DNA from: Marine Group I thaumarchaeote
Lineage (GTDB): Archaea; Thermoproteota; Nitrososphaeria; Nitrososphaerales; Nitrosopumilaceae
Length of the DNA stretch: 64,000 nucleotides
Assembly (NCBI GenBank): GCA_013390785.1
Contig: JACASW010000003.1
Location: 1-64,000 of the forward strand
Direction: 5' to 3'
Part shown: positions 16,285-25,667 of the stretch, piece by piece
How the letters are laid out: every line of letters begins with the position of its first letter
Position numbering within the stretch: position 1 is the stretch's first letter
Position numbers and translations under genes: made by a program
The notes under the pieces: model-generated
The model's database searches: none
The model's input: the letters and a program-made list of their open reading frames with translations, nothing else
What the model was told of the DNA's origin: nothing

Positions 16285-16572
16285 TTGGAAAAAATAGAAT
16301 ACACTGGAACTGTGTTTTTACTTGATCACAAGTATCCAGAACCATTATTGAATCATAGTATCAAAAAATTAGAAGGCCTTGGAATAAAAAAAGAGGATAT
16401 AACAATAACTGATTCACCAGAAAAGCCTAAGATTGGTGCTATTGTAGTGGAAGTTTTTCCATACCACCTAGAGATAGCGCGTGTGAGAACGATTAGAAAT
16501 GATTCATTTATCAGTGGTTCAGTTATGACGATTGAATTGAAGGCTGATGCTGATGGTAAATATATTGATTAA
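16285..16572 (+). CDS. Conserved small protein of unknown function
   Basis: A 95-residue soluble protein from a TTG start (16285), with alternating strands and helices and no cysteine or membrane segment. Motifs such as DHKYPEPLLNHSIKKLEGLGI and EVFPYHLEIARVRTIRND are distinctive, but I recognise no family. It lies 33 bp after the RAM-domain gene, same strand. Confidence 0.6.
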   Translation: MEKIEYTGTVFLLDHKYPEPLLNHSIKKLEGLGIKKEDITITDSPEKPKIGAIVVEVFPYHLEIARVRTIRNDSFISGSVMTIELKADADGKYID

Positions 16573-16604
16573 TCCTGAAAAATATATTTCATTGAGGTAA
16601 AACT

Positions 16605-17147
16605 ATGACTGAGAAACGAAGGGAAAAACGTGTAAACAAACTTACCAAATCAAAAAAAAAGAAACAGACTACTGTATATGTTGCAATTGCAGTAGGAGTG
16701 ATAATAATTGCATTATCGATATTTTTTGTTTATTCTAATGATCAAGCAAAAGAACGTGGCAAGGCTTTTGGTAAGGCGTTAGAATTTATTCAGGATGATT
16801 TAAGAAAGTTAACACACTCATTTGATTCAAAAGTTTCAATGTTCAAACAAGGTAATATTGGAAAAGATATGTTCGTGGAATTTGCTGAAAAACATGAACG
16901 TGAAATGGAAAAAATTATTTTACGATATGATAATTTACAAATACCACAATCGTTTGTTTCATCTGTTGAATTATTCAAATTGTCAGCTGAAACACAGTTA
17001 GAGAGTGATAATTACATGATAGAGTGGGTTATGACTGGCGATGAAACAGCACAAATCAGATCAGATTCTTTATTGCAACAATCATTTGAATATGAAATGG
17101 CTGCATTGTCAAAATTTAAGTTAGCGCAAGGTCAAACAAACCCATAA
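16605..17147 (+). CDS. Single-span membrane protein with helical extracellular domain
   Basis: A 180-residue protein: a very basic cytoplasmic start (KRREKRVNKLTKSKKKKQ), one membrane helix at about 24-44 (VYVAIAVGVIIIALSIFFVY), and then an all-helical domain with heptad-like spacing. The orientation (basic side in) and single anchor suggest a surface helical bundle. No family recognised. Confidence 0.65.
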   Translation: MTEKRREKRVNKLTKSKKKKQTTVYVAIAVGVIIIALSIFFVYSNDQAKERGKAFGKALEFIQDDLRKLTHSFDSKVSMFKQGNIGKDMFVEFAEKHEREMEKIILRYDNLQIPQSFVSSVELFKLSAETQLESDNYMIEWVMTGDETAQIRSDSLLQQSFEYEMAALSKFKLAQGQTNP

Positions 17148-17178
17148 CTTATTTAATTATACAAAAGAATAATTAGTA

Positions 17179-17952
17179 TTGAAAAAGATACTACTATTTC
17201 TACTCTTAATTGTATTTACGATACCTAGTGCCTTTGCTGAAGTCTATATCGATAATGACCACAAGTATATTGGAGATGATGGTACCATCCACATAGTTGG
17301 TGAGATTATAAACGAGTCAAACCAGCCGATAAACCAAGTTAATGTTATTGCAATTTTTTATTCTGGTGGTGATAGTATCTATCAGACAAGCACTGAAAAT
17401 TTGACCAATATGATTATGCCAGAAATGAAAGGAGTTTTTGATTTAATGGTGACTGAAGATATTGGTCATGTTGATTATTACACATTAGATATAGATTTCA
17501 AAGTAACACAGCCAAAAGACCAGGTAATTGAAATTACATCATCTGAATTTACATATGGTCCAGTTGATAACATTGCTATACAAGGAACTGTTACAAACAA
17601 TGGTGAAATAACAGCTAATATGGTAAAAGTTGTTGCCACATTATATGATAGGGATGGTAATGTTGTTGCTGTTTCACAGACAAACACAGAACCAGATTAT
17701 CTACGAGTGAGCGATGAATCGTTCTTTGTAATTCCTATACTAGATAAAACACAAGTAAATGATATAGTAGATTATTCACTTGTAGCAGAATCAGAAGAAT
17801 ATACAGCGGTACCGGAATTTCCTTTGGGTTCAGGTTTACTGTTAGTTGCTTCACTTTCTGCATATATTGCAATAACTAAAAATCCTTCAGTAGTTACAAA
17901 GAGTTTAGGGCATCTAAGCAATCCAAGATGGATTTTATCACGTTTGAGATAA
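17179..17952 (+). CDS. Exported FxLYD-like protein with PEF-type C-terminal anchor
   Basis: A 257-residue surface protein from a TTG start. The signal peptide (KKILLFLLLIVFTIPSAFA) is followed by two similar beta-sandwich units, each with a G-x-I/V-x-N-x-G/S core (VGEIINESNQPINQVNV and QGTVTNNGEITANMVKVVA), typical of FxLYD/DUF3426-like domains. Near the C-terminus VPEFPLGSGLLLVASLSAYI is followed by a basic tail, resembling the PEFG-CTERM sorting signal of thaumarchaea though with PEFP in place of PEFG. The N-terminus of the mature chain (EVYIDNDHKYIGDDG) resembles that of the PEFG protein at 50802. Confidence 0.75.
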   Translation: MKKILLFLLLIVFTIPSAFAEVYIDNDHKYIGDDGTIHIVGEIINESNQPINQVNVIAIFYSGGDSIYQTSTENLTNMIMPEMKGVFDLMVTEDIGHVDYYTLDIDFKVTQPKDQVIEITSSEFTYGPVDNIAIQGTVTNNGEITANMVKVVATLYDRDGNVVAVSQTNTEPDYLRVSDESFFVIPILDKTQVNDIVDYSLVAESEEYTAVPEFPLGSGLLLVASLSAYIAITKNPSVVTKSLGHLSNPRWILSRLR

Positions 17953-17971
17953 TTTTCTTTCTAATAATAAA

Positions 17972-18274
17972 ATGACACTCTCTAATGAAATTCAAACTTT
18001 TCTAGTTAGTCAGATTGAATATTACACTAAAGAAGCTAAATCCTATAAAGAAATGGCTAGCGAATATAACATAGATGACAATTTGGCACATGATACTGCT
18101 TTTGGCATAATTATTGGCTGTATCTACTCGAGTTTTCTTCAAACATTTACAAATCAAAACAGTGTTCCAAACTCACAAGATATGGAAGATTTTACTGAAA
18201 TAATCATCAAGAATTCTAAGAAAATAAAAGAGTCTATCATAACTGAGGACAATCAAAAATTAGAACAAGAATGA
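17972..18274 (+). CDS. Small helical protein of unknown function
   Basis: A 100-residue acidic, mostly helical soluble protein (LSNEIQTFLVSQIEYYTKEAKS...). No motif or family recognised. It sits 19 bp downstream of the FxLYD-like gene. Confidence 0.55.
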   Translation: MTLSNEIQTFLVSQIEYYTKEAKSYKEMASEYNIDDNLAHDTAFGIIIGCIYSSFLQTFTNQNSVPNSQDMEDFTEIIIKNSKKIKESIITEDNQKLEQE

Positions 18275-18320
18275 TTCTTGTACATTTAATTATAGATAAA
18301 TTGCAAAATGTCTATAAGAA

Positions 18321-18641
18321 ATGAGTGAAATAGATGCGTACAAAATACAACAAATTATTGATAGTGGCAATGCGGTACAAATCTCATTAATTGAGGATGT
18401 ACAAACAGAACCATTATCCCAGAAACAATTAATCACAGAAAATGTAGCTAAAAAATTAGATGATGATACAAAAAAACAAGTCATGCCACTTTTAGAAGCT
18501 ATACTTCAAGCACAACCAACCATTAGAGTAAAGAGCTATGCTCAAACAAATATTTCCATCACAATGCCAAAAAATAGATATGAAAAGATGGGAAGACCAC
18601 AAGTTGGCGATAAATTACAAGTGGATCTAAAAAAAATTTAG
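18321..18641 (+). CDS. Conserved hypothetical protein
   Basis: A 106-residue soluble protein: an N-terminal helical half (about 1-65) and a beta-rich C-terminus ([23 protein letters not shown], then [11 protein letters not shown]) that looks like a small barrel. No family is recognised. The stop overlaps the stop of the convergent SPATA20-like gene by 4 bp. Confidence 0.6.
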   Translation: MSEIDAYKIQQIIDSGNAVQISLIEDVQTEPLSQKQLITENVAKKLDDDTKKQVMPLLEAILQAQPTIRVKSYAQTNISITMPKNRYEKMGRPQVGDKLQVDLKKI

Positions 18642-20668
18642 AGTTCCTTTTCTATCTCAGATAAATCAGATAGCGGCAATGAACAACTGAAATTTTTACA
18701 GACAAACACATTTGTTTTATCATCATGAAATTCTTTTCCAGAAAAGAATGTATACTTTGACAATCTGTCCAAATTATTTTGATTTGTAACTAGAACCATA
18801 ATTGATTCTGGTAGGAATTTTTTTCGTAACGATGAAACCAGCTCAGAGTTCTTATCGTTAATTATAGTAATTTCTGTAGGTACTTGATGATACAAATACA
18901 ACACATTAAGTAAATATCCAAATGCAAATGGATTTTCGGCTGCAGATGTTGCTTGTGATTCAATAATTTTTTTGGTGATTTCTAAATATTGTTTATTTTG
19001 AGTTATATAGTATAGTCTAAGCAACATGTATGCAGCGACAGAATTTCCGGATGGCATGGAAAGGTCATAGTTACTCCTTGGACGTATAATCAATTTTTCA
19101 TGATTATCAGACGTGAAAAAAAATCCACTGGTAGAATCATCCCAAAAATGTGTTATTAGATAGTTAGCCAGATTGATTGCAAATAGTAAATACTTTGGAT
19201 CTGAAGTATTTTCAAACATGTCAATTGATGCGTTTGACATATACGCATAATCATCCAAGTATCCATTTAGTTTTGGCTCTCCATTTTTGAATGTTCTATG
19301 CAAGATACTGTTTTTCTCGAAATTACTTTCAAAGAAATCTATTGATTTTTTTGCCATATCAAAATATTTTGAATCGTTAGTTATTCGGTAACCTGACAGA
19401 AAAGCAGAAATCATCAAACCGTTCCACGAAGTTATAACTTTATCATCTTTTCCAGGTTGTTCTCTTTTGTTTCTAACTTCAAGTAATTTATCAGAACATT
19501 TTGAAATTATATTCTGTATCTCAGATTCACTCTTCCCAAATTTGAAGGCTAAGGATGACGCATTAATGTTATTTGCAAGGATCGTGTTTCCTTCAAAATT
19601 TCCACCGTCCGTTACATCATAATAAATACAAAATATTTCAGAATCTTCACCTAAAATTTTTTCAATTTCCCGTTTTTTCCATACAAATGTTTGACCCTCT
19701 TCGCCATTGGTATCAGCATCCTGTGCAGAAAAAAATGTGCCTTCACTTGATGTCATTTCCCGAATAACATAATCAAGAGTTTTTTTTACAACATTCTCAA
19801 AAAAAGGATCTTTGGTAATTTGGTATGCCTCAGAATAAACCATGGGTAGTAGTGCATTATCATACAACATTTTTTCAAAATGCGGTACCAACCATCTTGC
19901 ATCAGTAGAATAACGGTGAAAACCACCACCAATTTGATCAAAGATTCCACCCTTTGACATTTTTTTCAAAGTTAGTAATGCAAATTTTTCAAACTTGGAT
20001 ATTCCAGAAAGTTTTGAGTATCTGAACATGAATGATAGATTAGACGCGTTTGGAAATTTTGGTGCCTGCCCAAAACCACCGTATGTGGTATCAGCAATTT
20101 GTAAAAGATTAATCGCCGCTTCATCAAGTATTGATTTATCAATTTTAGAAGGTGTAGGAAATTGTTTTAGCTTGTCTAGATTTTGCATAAAGTTATCAGC
20201 TGCCTTTTCAATATCTTTTGGTTTTTCCTTCCATGATTGTGCCAACTGTCTGCAAAGACTTCCAAATCCAGGTCTTCCATACGAATCAATGGAAGGAAAA
20301 TATGTTCCAACATAAAATGGCCTTTGATCAGGAGTGAGAAATACGCTTAATGGCCAACCACCTTGTCCTGTAGACATTTGACAAACTTTTTGATAAATAT
20401 CATCTAGATCAGGACGTTCCTCTCTGTCTACTTTGATGTTAACGAAATTTTCATTCATGATTTTTGCAATTTCTTCATCTTCAAATGATTCATGTGCCAT
20501 AACATGACACCAATGACATGAACTGTATCCAACACTTAGAAAGATTGGCTTGTTTTCTTTTTTTGCTCTGTCAAGTGCCTCTTCATTCCATGCATGCCAA
20601 TCTACTGGGTTTTGAGCATGCTGTAATAGGTATGGACTAGATTCATTCCCTAACTTGTTTTCAGCCAT
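18638..20668 (-). CDS. YyaL/SPATA20-like protein: thioredoxin domain fused to a six-hairpin glycosidase-like domain
   Basis: A 676-residue DUF255-family protein. The N-terminal thioredoxin-like domain starts [23 protein letters not shown] and carries CHWC in [18 protein letters not shown]. The remaining about 500 residues are an alpha/alpha-barrel with [40 protein letters not shown] and [10 protein letters not shown], all hallmarks of the family. Homologues are widespread in bacteria, archaea and animals, but the substrate is not known. Length is normal and no damage is seen. Confidence 0.92.
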   Translation of the reverse strand: MAENKLGNESSPYLLQHAQNPVDWHAWNEEALDRAKKENKPIFLSVGYSSCHWCHVMAHESFEDEEIAKIMNENFVNIKVDREERPDLDDIYQKVCQMSTGQGGWPLSVFLTPDQRPFYVGTYFPSIDSYGRPGFGSLCRQLAQSWKEKPKDIEKAADNFMQNLDKLKQFPTPSKIDKSILDEAAINLLQIADTTYGGFGQAPKFPNASNLSFMFRYSKLSGISKFEKFALLTLKKMSKGGIFDQIGGGFHRYSTDARWLVPHFEKMLYDNALLPMVYSEAYQITKDPFFENVVKKTLDYVIREMTSSEGTFFSAQDADTNGEEGQTFVWKKREIEKILGEDSEIFCIYYDVTDGGNFEGNTILANNINASSLAFKFGKSESEIQNIISKCSDKLLEVRNKREQPGKDDKVITSWNGLMISAFLSGYRITNDSKYFDMAKKSIDFFESNFEKNSILHRTFKNGEPKLNGYLDDYAYMSNASIDMFENTSDPKYLLFAINLANYLITHFWDDSTSGFFFTSDNHEKLIIRPRSNYDLSMPSGNSVAAYMLLRLYYITQNKQYLEITKKIIESQATSAAENPFAFGYLLNVLYLYHQVPTEITIINDKNSELVSSLRKKFLPESIMVLVTNQNNLDRLSKYTFFSGKEFHDDKTNVFVCKNFSCSLPLSDLSEIEKEL

Positions 20669-20762
20669 GAAATTCTCTGATGGTATATGCTATTTGTATT
20701 AATCTCACGCACGCATACACGCTGTTACACATACATACAGCTTACATATTACATGATTTAGA

Positions 20763-20837
20763 ATGAACACAAAAAGACATTATTGTAATAAATGTGGATT
20801 GAAAAATAACAAATGCAAATGTGAGGAATTGAAATGA
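20763..20837 (+). CDS. Tiny zinc-ribbon-like protein (24 aa), first of three overlapping ORFs
   Basis: ATG at 20763 opens a 24-residue frame with C-N-K-C and C-K-C pairs (C8, C11, C18, C20), a plausible one-zinc knuckle. Its TGA overlaps the ATG of the next frame (ATGA). It is short, so the coding call rests on the cysteine pattern and the coupled layout. Confidence 0.45.
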   Translation: MNTKRHYCNKCGLKNNKCKCEELK

Positions 20838-20980
20838 CAGAGAAACCTAAAGATATTGAAAAATATTTTGAAAACTCAAAATGTAAAATATGTGGAGTTG
20901 TAGTCCAACCACATTTTCAGGGAAATACTAAACTCCCAAAAGAAGAACATTTAGCTAAAGAGCATCAGGATTTAGAATGA
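20834..20980 (+). CDS. Small C2H2-type zinc-finger protein (48 aa)
   Basis: A 48-residue protein with C-x2-C (KCKICGVVV) and, about 20 residues later, H-x4-H (EEHLAKEHQD), a C2H2 finger layout common in small thaumarchaeal proteins. The start overlaps the previous stop by 4 bp, and the stop overlaps the next start the same way. Its target is unknown. Confidence 0.65.
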   Translation: MTEKPKDIEKYFENSKCKICGVVVQPHFQGNTKLPKEEHLAKEHQDLE

Positions 20981-21054
20981 AGACAAGATGGGTTATTGTA
21001 GGATTAGCTCTTTTGCCGCTTGCTGGTTTAGTTATGTATCTAACTGGAATCTGA
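20977..21054 (+). CDS. Tiny single-span membrane peptide (25 aa)
   Basis: The ATG at 20977 overlaps the upstream stop (ATGA). The peptide has a basic start (MKTRW) and one hydrophobic helix (VIVGLALLPLAGLVMYLTG). The stop abuts the stop of the convergent gene at 21055. Coding support is the translational coupling and the clean membrane-helix composition. Confidence 0.45.
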   Translation: MKTRWVIVGLALLPLAGLVMYLTGI

Positions 21055-21282
21055 TTATTTCCATATAGCTGCGTCATCATGCTTGTAAATTTCTACATTA
21101 ATTTGGCGAAGTAATTTCTTCTTTGATTTTTCGGCCTTTTTATCATGACCATAATCTTTCTTTTCTATTAGTTCTTGTAGCCGTATAAGCTGTTCAAGAC
21201 TAAAATTTTTGTATTTATTTTTTGAAACCTCCTCAAGAAGTTTTATCCTTTCTTTATCATCGTCAGTGAGTCGGTAATCCAT
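21055..21282 (-). CDS. Small charged helical protein
   Basis: A 75-residue soluble protein rich in Lys/Glu with two probable helices (DDDKERIKLLEEVSKN and SLEQLIRLQELIEKK) and a basic stretch (KKAEKSKKKLLRQ). No family recognised. It converges on the tiny-ORF chain with no gap. Confidence 0.55.
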   Translation of the reverse strand: MDYRLTDDDKERIKLLEEVSKNKYKNFSLEQLIRLQELIEKKDYGHDKKAEKSKKKLLRQINVEIYKHDDAAIWK

Positions 21283-21341
21283 TATTGAAAATAGTTTTAG
21301 ACTGATTTTAATTCTTATTGTTTACAAAAATTTAAGAACTG

Positions 21342-22397
21342 ATGCCAAAATTGAATACTATGCCTGAAAAGATGCGAGCTATGCTACTATCAAAACTTGG
21401 TCCAGTTGAATCAAACCCACTAAAACTTACTGAAATTGATAGGCATGAGATTACAAACCCCAAAGAAGTTCTGGTAAAGATTGAGGCATGTGGTGTATGT
21501 CATTCACAACTACATTCGATAGAAGGAGATTGGAAAGACATAGGAATACCTCCTACATTACCAACAGTTCCTGGACATGAGGTTGTTGGAAAAATAGTAA
21601 AGATTGGCAATGATGTTACAAAATTTAAAGTGGGTGAAAGAGTGGGAATAACTCCTCTACTTGGTTCCTGCTTAGATTGTCAATATTGTAATGAAGGTAA
21701 AGAATACCTTTGCGAAAACATGGATGTTACTGGTGAATCTCTAAAGGGTGGATACACAGAATACATTACCGTATCAGAGGAATTTGCAACTAAAGTTCCT
21801 GATACAATGAAGCCTGAATATGCAGCGCCACTATTTTGTGCTGGAATAACAGCTTACAAAGCGGTGAAAGCTGCAGAACCTAAAAAGAATAAAAAAATTG
21901 CAGTTTTTGGTATAGGGGGAGTTGGACATATGGCAATACAATTTGCCAAAATTGAAGGATGTGAAGTCAGTGGAGTTTCAAGAAAAGAAAAACATCTTAA
22001 AGTCGCAAAAAATATTGGTGCCGATAATATTTTTACATATTCATCTAGTCAAGAACAGTTTCTGCGAGATCTAAATAAAAAATATGGATTATTTGATGCT
22101 GCCATTGTTTTTGCACCAGTTGATCAAGTGACAGATACTGCAATTAAATCAATCAAAAAGGGAGGGACTGTTGTTATTGCTACAGTTGGTAAGATCCCTA
22201 ATTTTTTAGCGTTTGAAGAAAAGACAATTAGGGGAACTTTGATAGGCTCACGAAAAGATATGGAAGATGTAATTAAAATTTCAGATGAACATAATCTAGA
22301 AGTTGTGACAGAATCTTTTCCATTAGAACAGGCAAACGAAGTTCTGATTAGGCTTAAAAATTCAGAAATAAATGCACGTGCAGTTCTTATTCCTTAA
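21342..22397 (+). CDS. Zinc-dependent alcohol dehydrogenase (MDR family)
   Basis: A 351-residue classical zinc ADH. Catalytic zinc ligands are visible as ACGVCHSQLH (Cys) and GHEVVG (His-Glu), with a later Cys in LFCAGITAY. The structural zinc lobe is CLDCQYCNEGKEYLC. The cofactor loop is GIGGVGHMAIQFA, followed by VSRKEKH, where Arg/Lys near the ribose suggests NADP(H) preference (inference). It oxidises alcohols or reduces aldehydes; the actual substrate is not evident. Unlike the reductase at 3696, it keeps the catalytic zinc. Confidence 0.9.
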   Translation: MPKLNTMPEKMRAMLLSKLGPVESNPLKLTEIDRHEITNPKEVLVKIEACGVCHSQLHSIEGDWKDIGIPPTLPTVPGHEVVGKIVKIGNDVTKFKVGERVGITPLLGSCLDCQYCNEGKEYLCENMDVTGESLKGGYTEYITVSEEFATKVPDTMKPEYAAPLFCAGITAYKAVKAAEPKKNKKIAVFGIGGVGHMAIQFAKIEGCEVSGVSRKEKHLKVAKNIGADNIFTYSSSQEQFLRDLNKKYGLFDAAIVFAPVDQVTDTAIKSIKKGGTVVIATVGKIPNFLAFEEKTIRGTLIGSRKDMEDVIKISDEHNLEVVTESFPLEQANEVLIRLKNSEINARAVLIP

Positions 22398-22422
22398 AAT
22401 ACTTGTACCAAATCATAAATTC

Positions 22423-22572
22423 ATGAATTGTGTTAAATGCCATCATACTGATGAGATTCATGAAACAGCAACTAATGATTCTCTTCTGCAACGTGGAAGA
22501 TGCATGATACCATCTTGTGGCTGTACAAAATTTTCTGATGCAATAAAAAAAATTGATGAAGACTTACTCTAA
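22423..22572 (+). CDS. Small cysteine-rich zinc-binding protein
   Basis: A 49-residue protein from the ATG at 22423; an upstream in-frame extension would overlap the ADH gene. It has C-x2-C-H-H (NCVKCHHTDEIHE) and CMIPSCGCTKF, enough ligands for one zinc. The pattern is common in small thaumarchaeal proteins of unknown role. It lies 25 bp after the ADH stop. Confidence 0.65.
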   Translation: MNCVKCHHTDEIHETATNDSLLQRGRCMIPSCGCTKFSDAIKKIDEDLL

Positions 22573-22607
22573 AAATAGTTCATATATGAAGTAACAAATG
22601 ATATTCT

Positions 22608-22835
22608 ATGGAAAAGCACATTCCACTTGATAACACAATAAAGGAACTTGATGATATAATGTCAAGGGTAAACGGTCTTGAAGTTTCATCTACTGATGAA
22701 TATCAAATGGCGATGGTAAGCGTACTCAAGACGCTTGTACAAGGTGAGATAAACCTGTTTAAAGAATTTGAGCATCTCAAAAAGGCAATAGATCTTGTTA
22801 CTTTGGAAATGTTTAAAATAAAAAACAAAAACTAA
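22608..22835 (+). CDS. Small helical protein of unknown function
   Basis: A 75-residue soluble helical protein (IKELDDIMSRVNGLEVSSTDEYQ...), predicted helix-loop-helix. No family recognised. The stop overlaps that of the convergent gene by 4 bp. Confidence 0.55.
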   Translation: MEKHIPLDNTIKELDDIMSRVNGLEVSSTDEYQMAMVSVLKTLVQGEINLFKEFEHLKKAIDLVTLEMFKIKNKN

Positions 22836-23227
22836 TCTTGTTCTGGTTCTGGTTCTGGTTCAGTTGTCTGGGCTATGGTAGTTTTTGTGTTTTGAGAATC
22901 TTCATTTACTTCGTTACAAACTGGCTTGTATTTACTAATAATCTTCTTAACCAATTGATTTCGTTGAGATTGACTAGATTCCCACATTGGATAAATTGAA
23001 AGATATAGATTTTCTTCCTTACCAGTATATGATAACCAGCACTTGAATTGATCATTTTTTGTAAAAAAATCCTTAGATTCAGTTTTTTCTGATTCGGCAA
23101 CGTAAATCATATTAAAAACATCCTTGTTTTTAGAAAAAATTATGTATACTACACGATCCATCGGTGGACCCCATTCTGATAATTTTATTGGTCCCAAGAA
23201 TTCATACTGAAGAATCTGTATAGACAA
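22832..23227 (-). CDS. Hypothetical protein with EP-rich tail
   Basis: A 131-residue protein from a TTG start at 23227. Residues 1-105 look like an alpha/beta domain (YEFLGPIKLSEWGPPMDRVVY, CWLSYTGKEENLYLSIYP). The last 20 residues end in EPEPEPEQD, encoded by a short run of repeated ggttct units (22840-22860). No family recognised. Confidence 0.6.
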   Translation of the reverse strand: MSIQILQYEFLGPIKLSEWGPPMDRVVYIIFSKNKDVFNMIYVAESEKTESKDFFTKNDQFKCWLSYTGKEENLYLSIYPMWESSQSQRNQLVKKIISKYKPVCNEVNEDSQNTKTTIAQTTEPEPEPEQD

Positions 23228-23340
23228 TTCTATTTGTTAACAAGCTCCGCCTTTTTTCTTTTTCCACTAATGCTTAAAATTTATGGCATAAACTGATCTC
23301 CTGAAGGATTAAATGCTACCAGTTAAGATTCAGAGATTGT

Positions 23341-23670
23341 ATGAAAGAGCCTCATCATCAGAGAAAAGTTGGATATGGTATGATAATGGTTGCTGCGTCA
23401 TTGGCTTTAATTGGGATCATTCAATTATGGATAGGACCGGATGTTCTTTTTGGTGATGACATACAAAGACAGCAAATAGAAGTTTTTGAAAGTTGTGAGG
23501 CAAATGGTTTTCAAGCACCAGAATGCGCCAAGTGGTTAGATGAAATGCAGCTACAGGAATGTAGAGAAAACAAGGATGTGGAAAGTTCTGAGTGTTATAA
23601 GTATAGGAACTGGGTAATATCAGATCAGGAACTGGAAGAAATATTAGAAAATGCTAAGAATAACGAATAG
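23341..23670 (+). CDS. Single-span membrane protein with cysteine-rich exterior
   Basis: A 109-residue protein: basic start (KEPHHQRKVGYG), one helix at about 14-33 (MIMVAASLALIGIIQLWIG), then an acidic domain with four cysteines (SCEANGF, ECAKW, ECRENK, ECYKY) that could form two disulfides outside the cell. No family recognised. Confidence 0.6.
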   Translation: MKEPHHQRKVGYGMIMVAASLALIGIIQLWIGPDVLFGDDIQRQQIEVFESCEANGFQAPECAKWLDEMQLQECRENKDVESSECYKYRNWVISDQELEEILENAKNNE

Positions 23671-23675
23671 ATAGG

Positions 23676-24368
23676 TTATAGATAACCATTTGAATAATCA
23701 TCCCACATGTTTTGCTTTGTAGTCAATTTATTCATTTCATAAAATGCACCAGAAATAATTCCAGCGTAGAAAAATGTGTAAAGAAATACCTGTGAATGAG
23801 TTGGATCAGTCTGTGTGAGACTAACTGAAATCATTGAAAAGAAAACAAACGTTCCAACAAATGAAATAATTTTACCTAAATAACCACTTCCTAATCCCAC
23901 AATTTTTCGGGTAGCAGCTGCCATCAAAACTATACTGGATACAATCATGAAGGTTATTCCGCCATTATATTTGATCAATTGTATCGCTGATTCAACTATA
24001 TCACCGTCAAACAAATTGGCAGGCATCATACTGCCTCCATGTAATGCAAAATTCACTGAACTGAATAAACCACCAATAACAAAGAAGAACAGAAACATCT
24101 TAACAATTCCACGCTTCAGAGGACTTCTTGACTCTGATGGGCTCATAACCCGTTCAGTAATCTTCAATCCATAAAGAAATCCGACTATGAATGTTGGGAG
24201 AAACATAACATATACTGCCATAGGGGTTTCGTTCGTGATGCTCTCAATCATTGGTTGAAATACAACAAACAAGGTTAGAGCCGATATGGCAGCTATGGAG
24301 AAAATGATAAAAGTGGTATATCTAACAAGTATAGAATCAGATTCATTAGATGCTAGCCAATTTGACAT
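23676..24368 (-). CDS. Six-helix membrane protein of unknown function
   Basis: A 230-residue protein with six hydrophobic segments (about 15-36, 47-67, 88-108, 132-152, 160-182, 190-210) and short loops. No conserved charged motif identifies a transporter or enzyme. The promoter region holds the palindrome AATTGATCAATT (24422-24433), related to sites near nirK and the FtsZ-like gene. Confidence 0.65.
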   Translation of the reverse strand: MSNWLASNESDSILVRYTTFIIFSIAAISALTLFVVFQPMIESITNETPMAVYVMFLPTFIVGFLYGLKITERVMSPSESRSPLKRGIVKMFLFFFVIGGLFSSVNFALHGGSMMPANLFDGDIVESAIQLIKYNGGITFMIVSSIVLMAAATRKIVGLGSGYLGKIISFVGTFVFFSMISVSLTQTDPTHSQVFLYTFFYAGIISGAFYEMNKLTTKQNMWDDYSNGYL

Positions 24369-24470
24369 GTAAAATGCTTAAAAAATATGGATTAAACGAG
24401 AAGTAAAAAAATCATTTAGTCAATTGATCAATTCTGTTTACCTACACATGCGTTATCACAGTAAATATGC

Positions 24471-25667
24471 CTAAAATCCTGAGGTTAACGGGTTTTCGGG
24501 TTTAATTATTTCACGTAGAACAATTGTCGCAAAAGAACCCCTAGAAAGCGAAAATGATACAGTACCATCTTTCATTATGTAATCATCACATTTTATGGAG
24601 GAATTTCTAAACCCACCCTCACTGCTTATTTCTTGTATCTCTTTAGAGAAAAAATCTTTATGTGTGATTCCCTCGTTACGTAAAATCTTTTCAATGTAAT
24701 AATGGAAACGGGTTTTTTTGTAATATGAGTAACCAACAAATGGAATAGATAATCTTTGTGAAGGATCATTTTCAAATTTTCCTAATTCTCCATTTTTACC
24801 ATAACAAACATCATCAGATTGTGGAAAAAATAATTCTTCACCAGCATCTAAAGACATACTCAATGTATGATTGAAAATATACGACTGGTATGACTGAACA
24901 AAAAATCGTCTAATTGATAATGGTAAAGCGCGTAAAGTCTTAACTGGATCACCATGCTCTATCATTTCCTTTAATGCAATCTTTTCAAGATCCATGCCAT
25001 TTGGGAGTATTTTCAAGGCTTCAGGATATTTTGTTACATCAGACATTAATTCTCGTAGTTTGGTATTTTCAACTTTATCATATTCAGAAGTATAAGAAAG
25101 TAAAAGATCAACTGCACCAGCAAAGTCTTTTTGTATTATAGATCTTCCTATCAGATGCGTTACAGGTCTGCGCGAACCAAATCTTTGATAACCATAAAAA
25201 TTTAAAATTTTATCAAATTCATTGAATTTTATTAGTTCGTTTGATGCCCCAGTAATCTTTATCTGAAAATTATTGCCAATCATTTCTTTCTTTGATAGTA
25301 TTTTATCCGTAAACCCAACTTTTTTTAGATTGTATTTTGACCCACTTACTTCAAAATGCTGATTAGTTTTGTATGTAGTAAACACAAACTGCTCTGTTAC
25401 CGCAGAAGCATCCTTGAGACCGAGGGATTTTAATCTAATTCCATGCTTTTTAAAAATCTCATTTAGGGCATGTGTTGTATCAATTCCTTTTTTTTGTAAT
25501 TTATAAACAGCAAAACCACTGTCTGAGCATATCTTAGAATTGGCCTTTTCCGTTATTAATTCTGAAACAGCAAAATCTTCTTTTTGCTTTCGTATTGTTC
25601 CCCCACACCCAGGAAAATTTGTCGTATATGCTAATATTCCAATCTCAGAATCAATTTTTGGAATCAC
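24471..25667 (-). CDS. truD: tRNA pseudouridine(13) synthase
   Basis: TruD-family enzyme of 398 aa that isomerises U13 of tRNA. The catalytic motif is GLKDASAVTEQ, with the nucleophilic Asp. Other family segments are FGSRRPVTHLIGRSIIQKDF (the N-x-F-G-x-R-type motif, here YGYQRFGSRRP), RRFFVQSYQSYIFN and the C-terminal SFSLSRGSFATIVLREI. The start overlaps the stop of the upstream beta-propeller gene by 4 bp. Confidence 0.93.
   Translation of the reverse strand: MIPKIDSEIGILAYTTNFPGCGGTIRKQKEDFAVSELITEKANSKICSDSGFAVYKLQKKGIDTTHALNEIFKKHGIRLKSLGLKDASAVTEQFVFTTYKTNQHFEVSGSKYNLKKVGFTDKILSKKEMIGNNFQIKITGASNELIKFNEFDKILNFYGYQRFGSRRPVTHLIGRSIIQKDFAGAVDLLLSYTSEYDKVENTKLRELMSDVTKYPEALKILPNGMDLEKIALKEMIEHGDPVKTLRALPLSIRRFFVQSYQSYIFNHTLSMSLDAGEELFFPQSDDVCYGKNGELGKFENDPSQRLSIPFVGYSYYKKTRFHYYIEKILRNEGITHKDFFSKEIQEISSEGGFRNSSIKCDDYIMKDGTVSFSLSRGSFATIVLREIIKPENPLTSGF

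Noticed and set aside
20690-20745. Alternating purine-pyrimidine stretch (acgcacgcatacacgc...) as a Z-DNA or repeat element
   Set aside because: Too short and irregular to support a claim beyond base composition.
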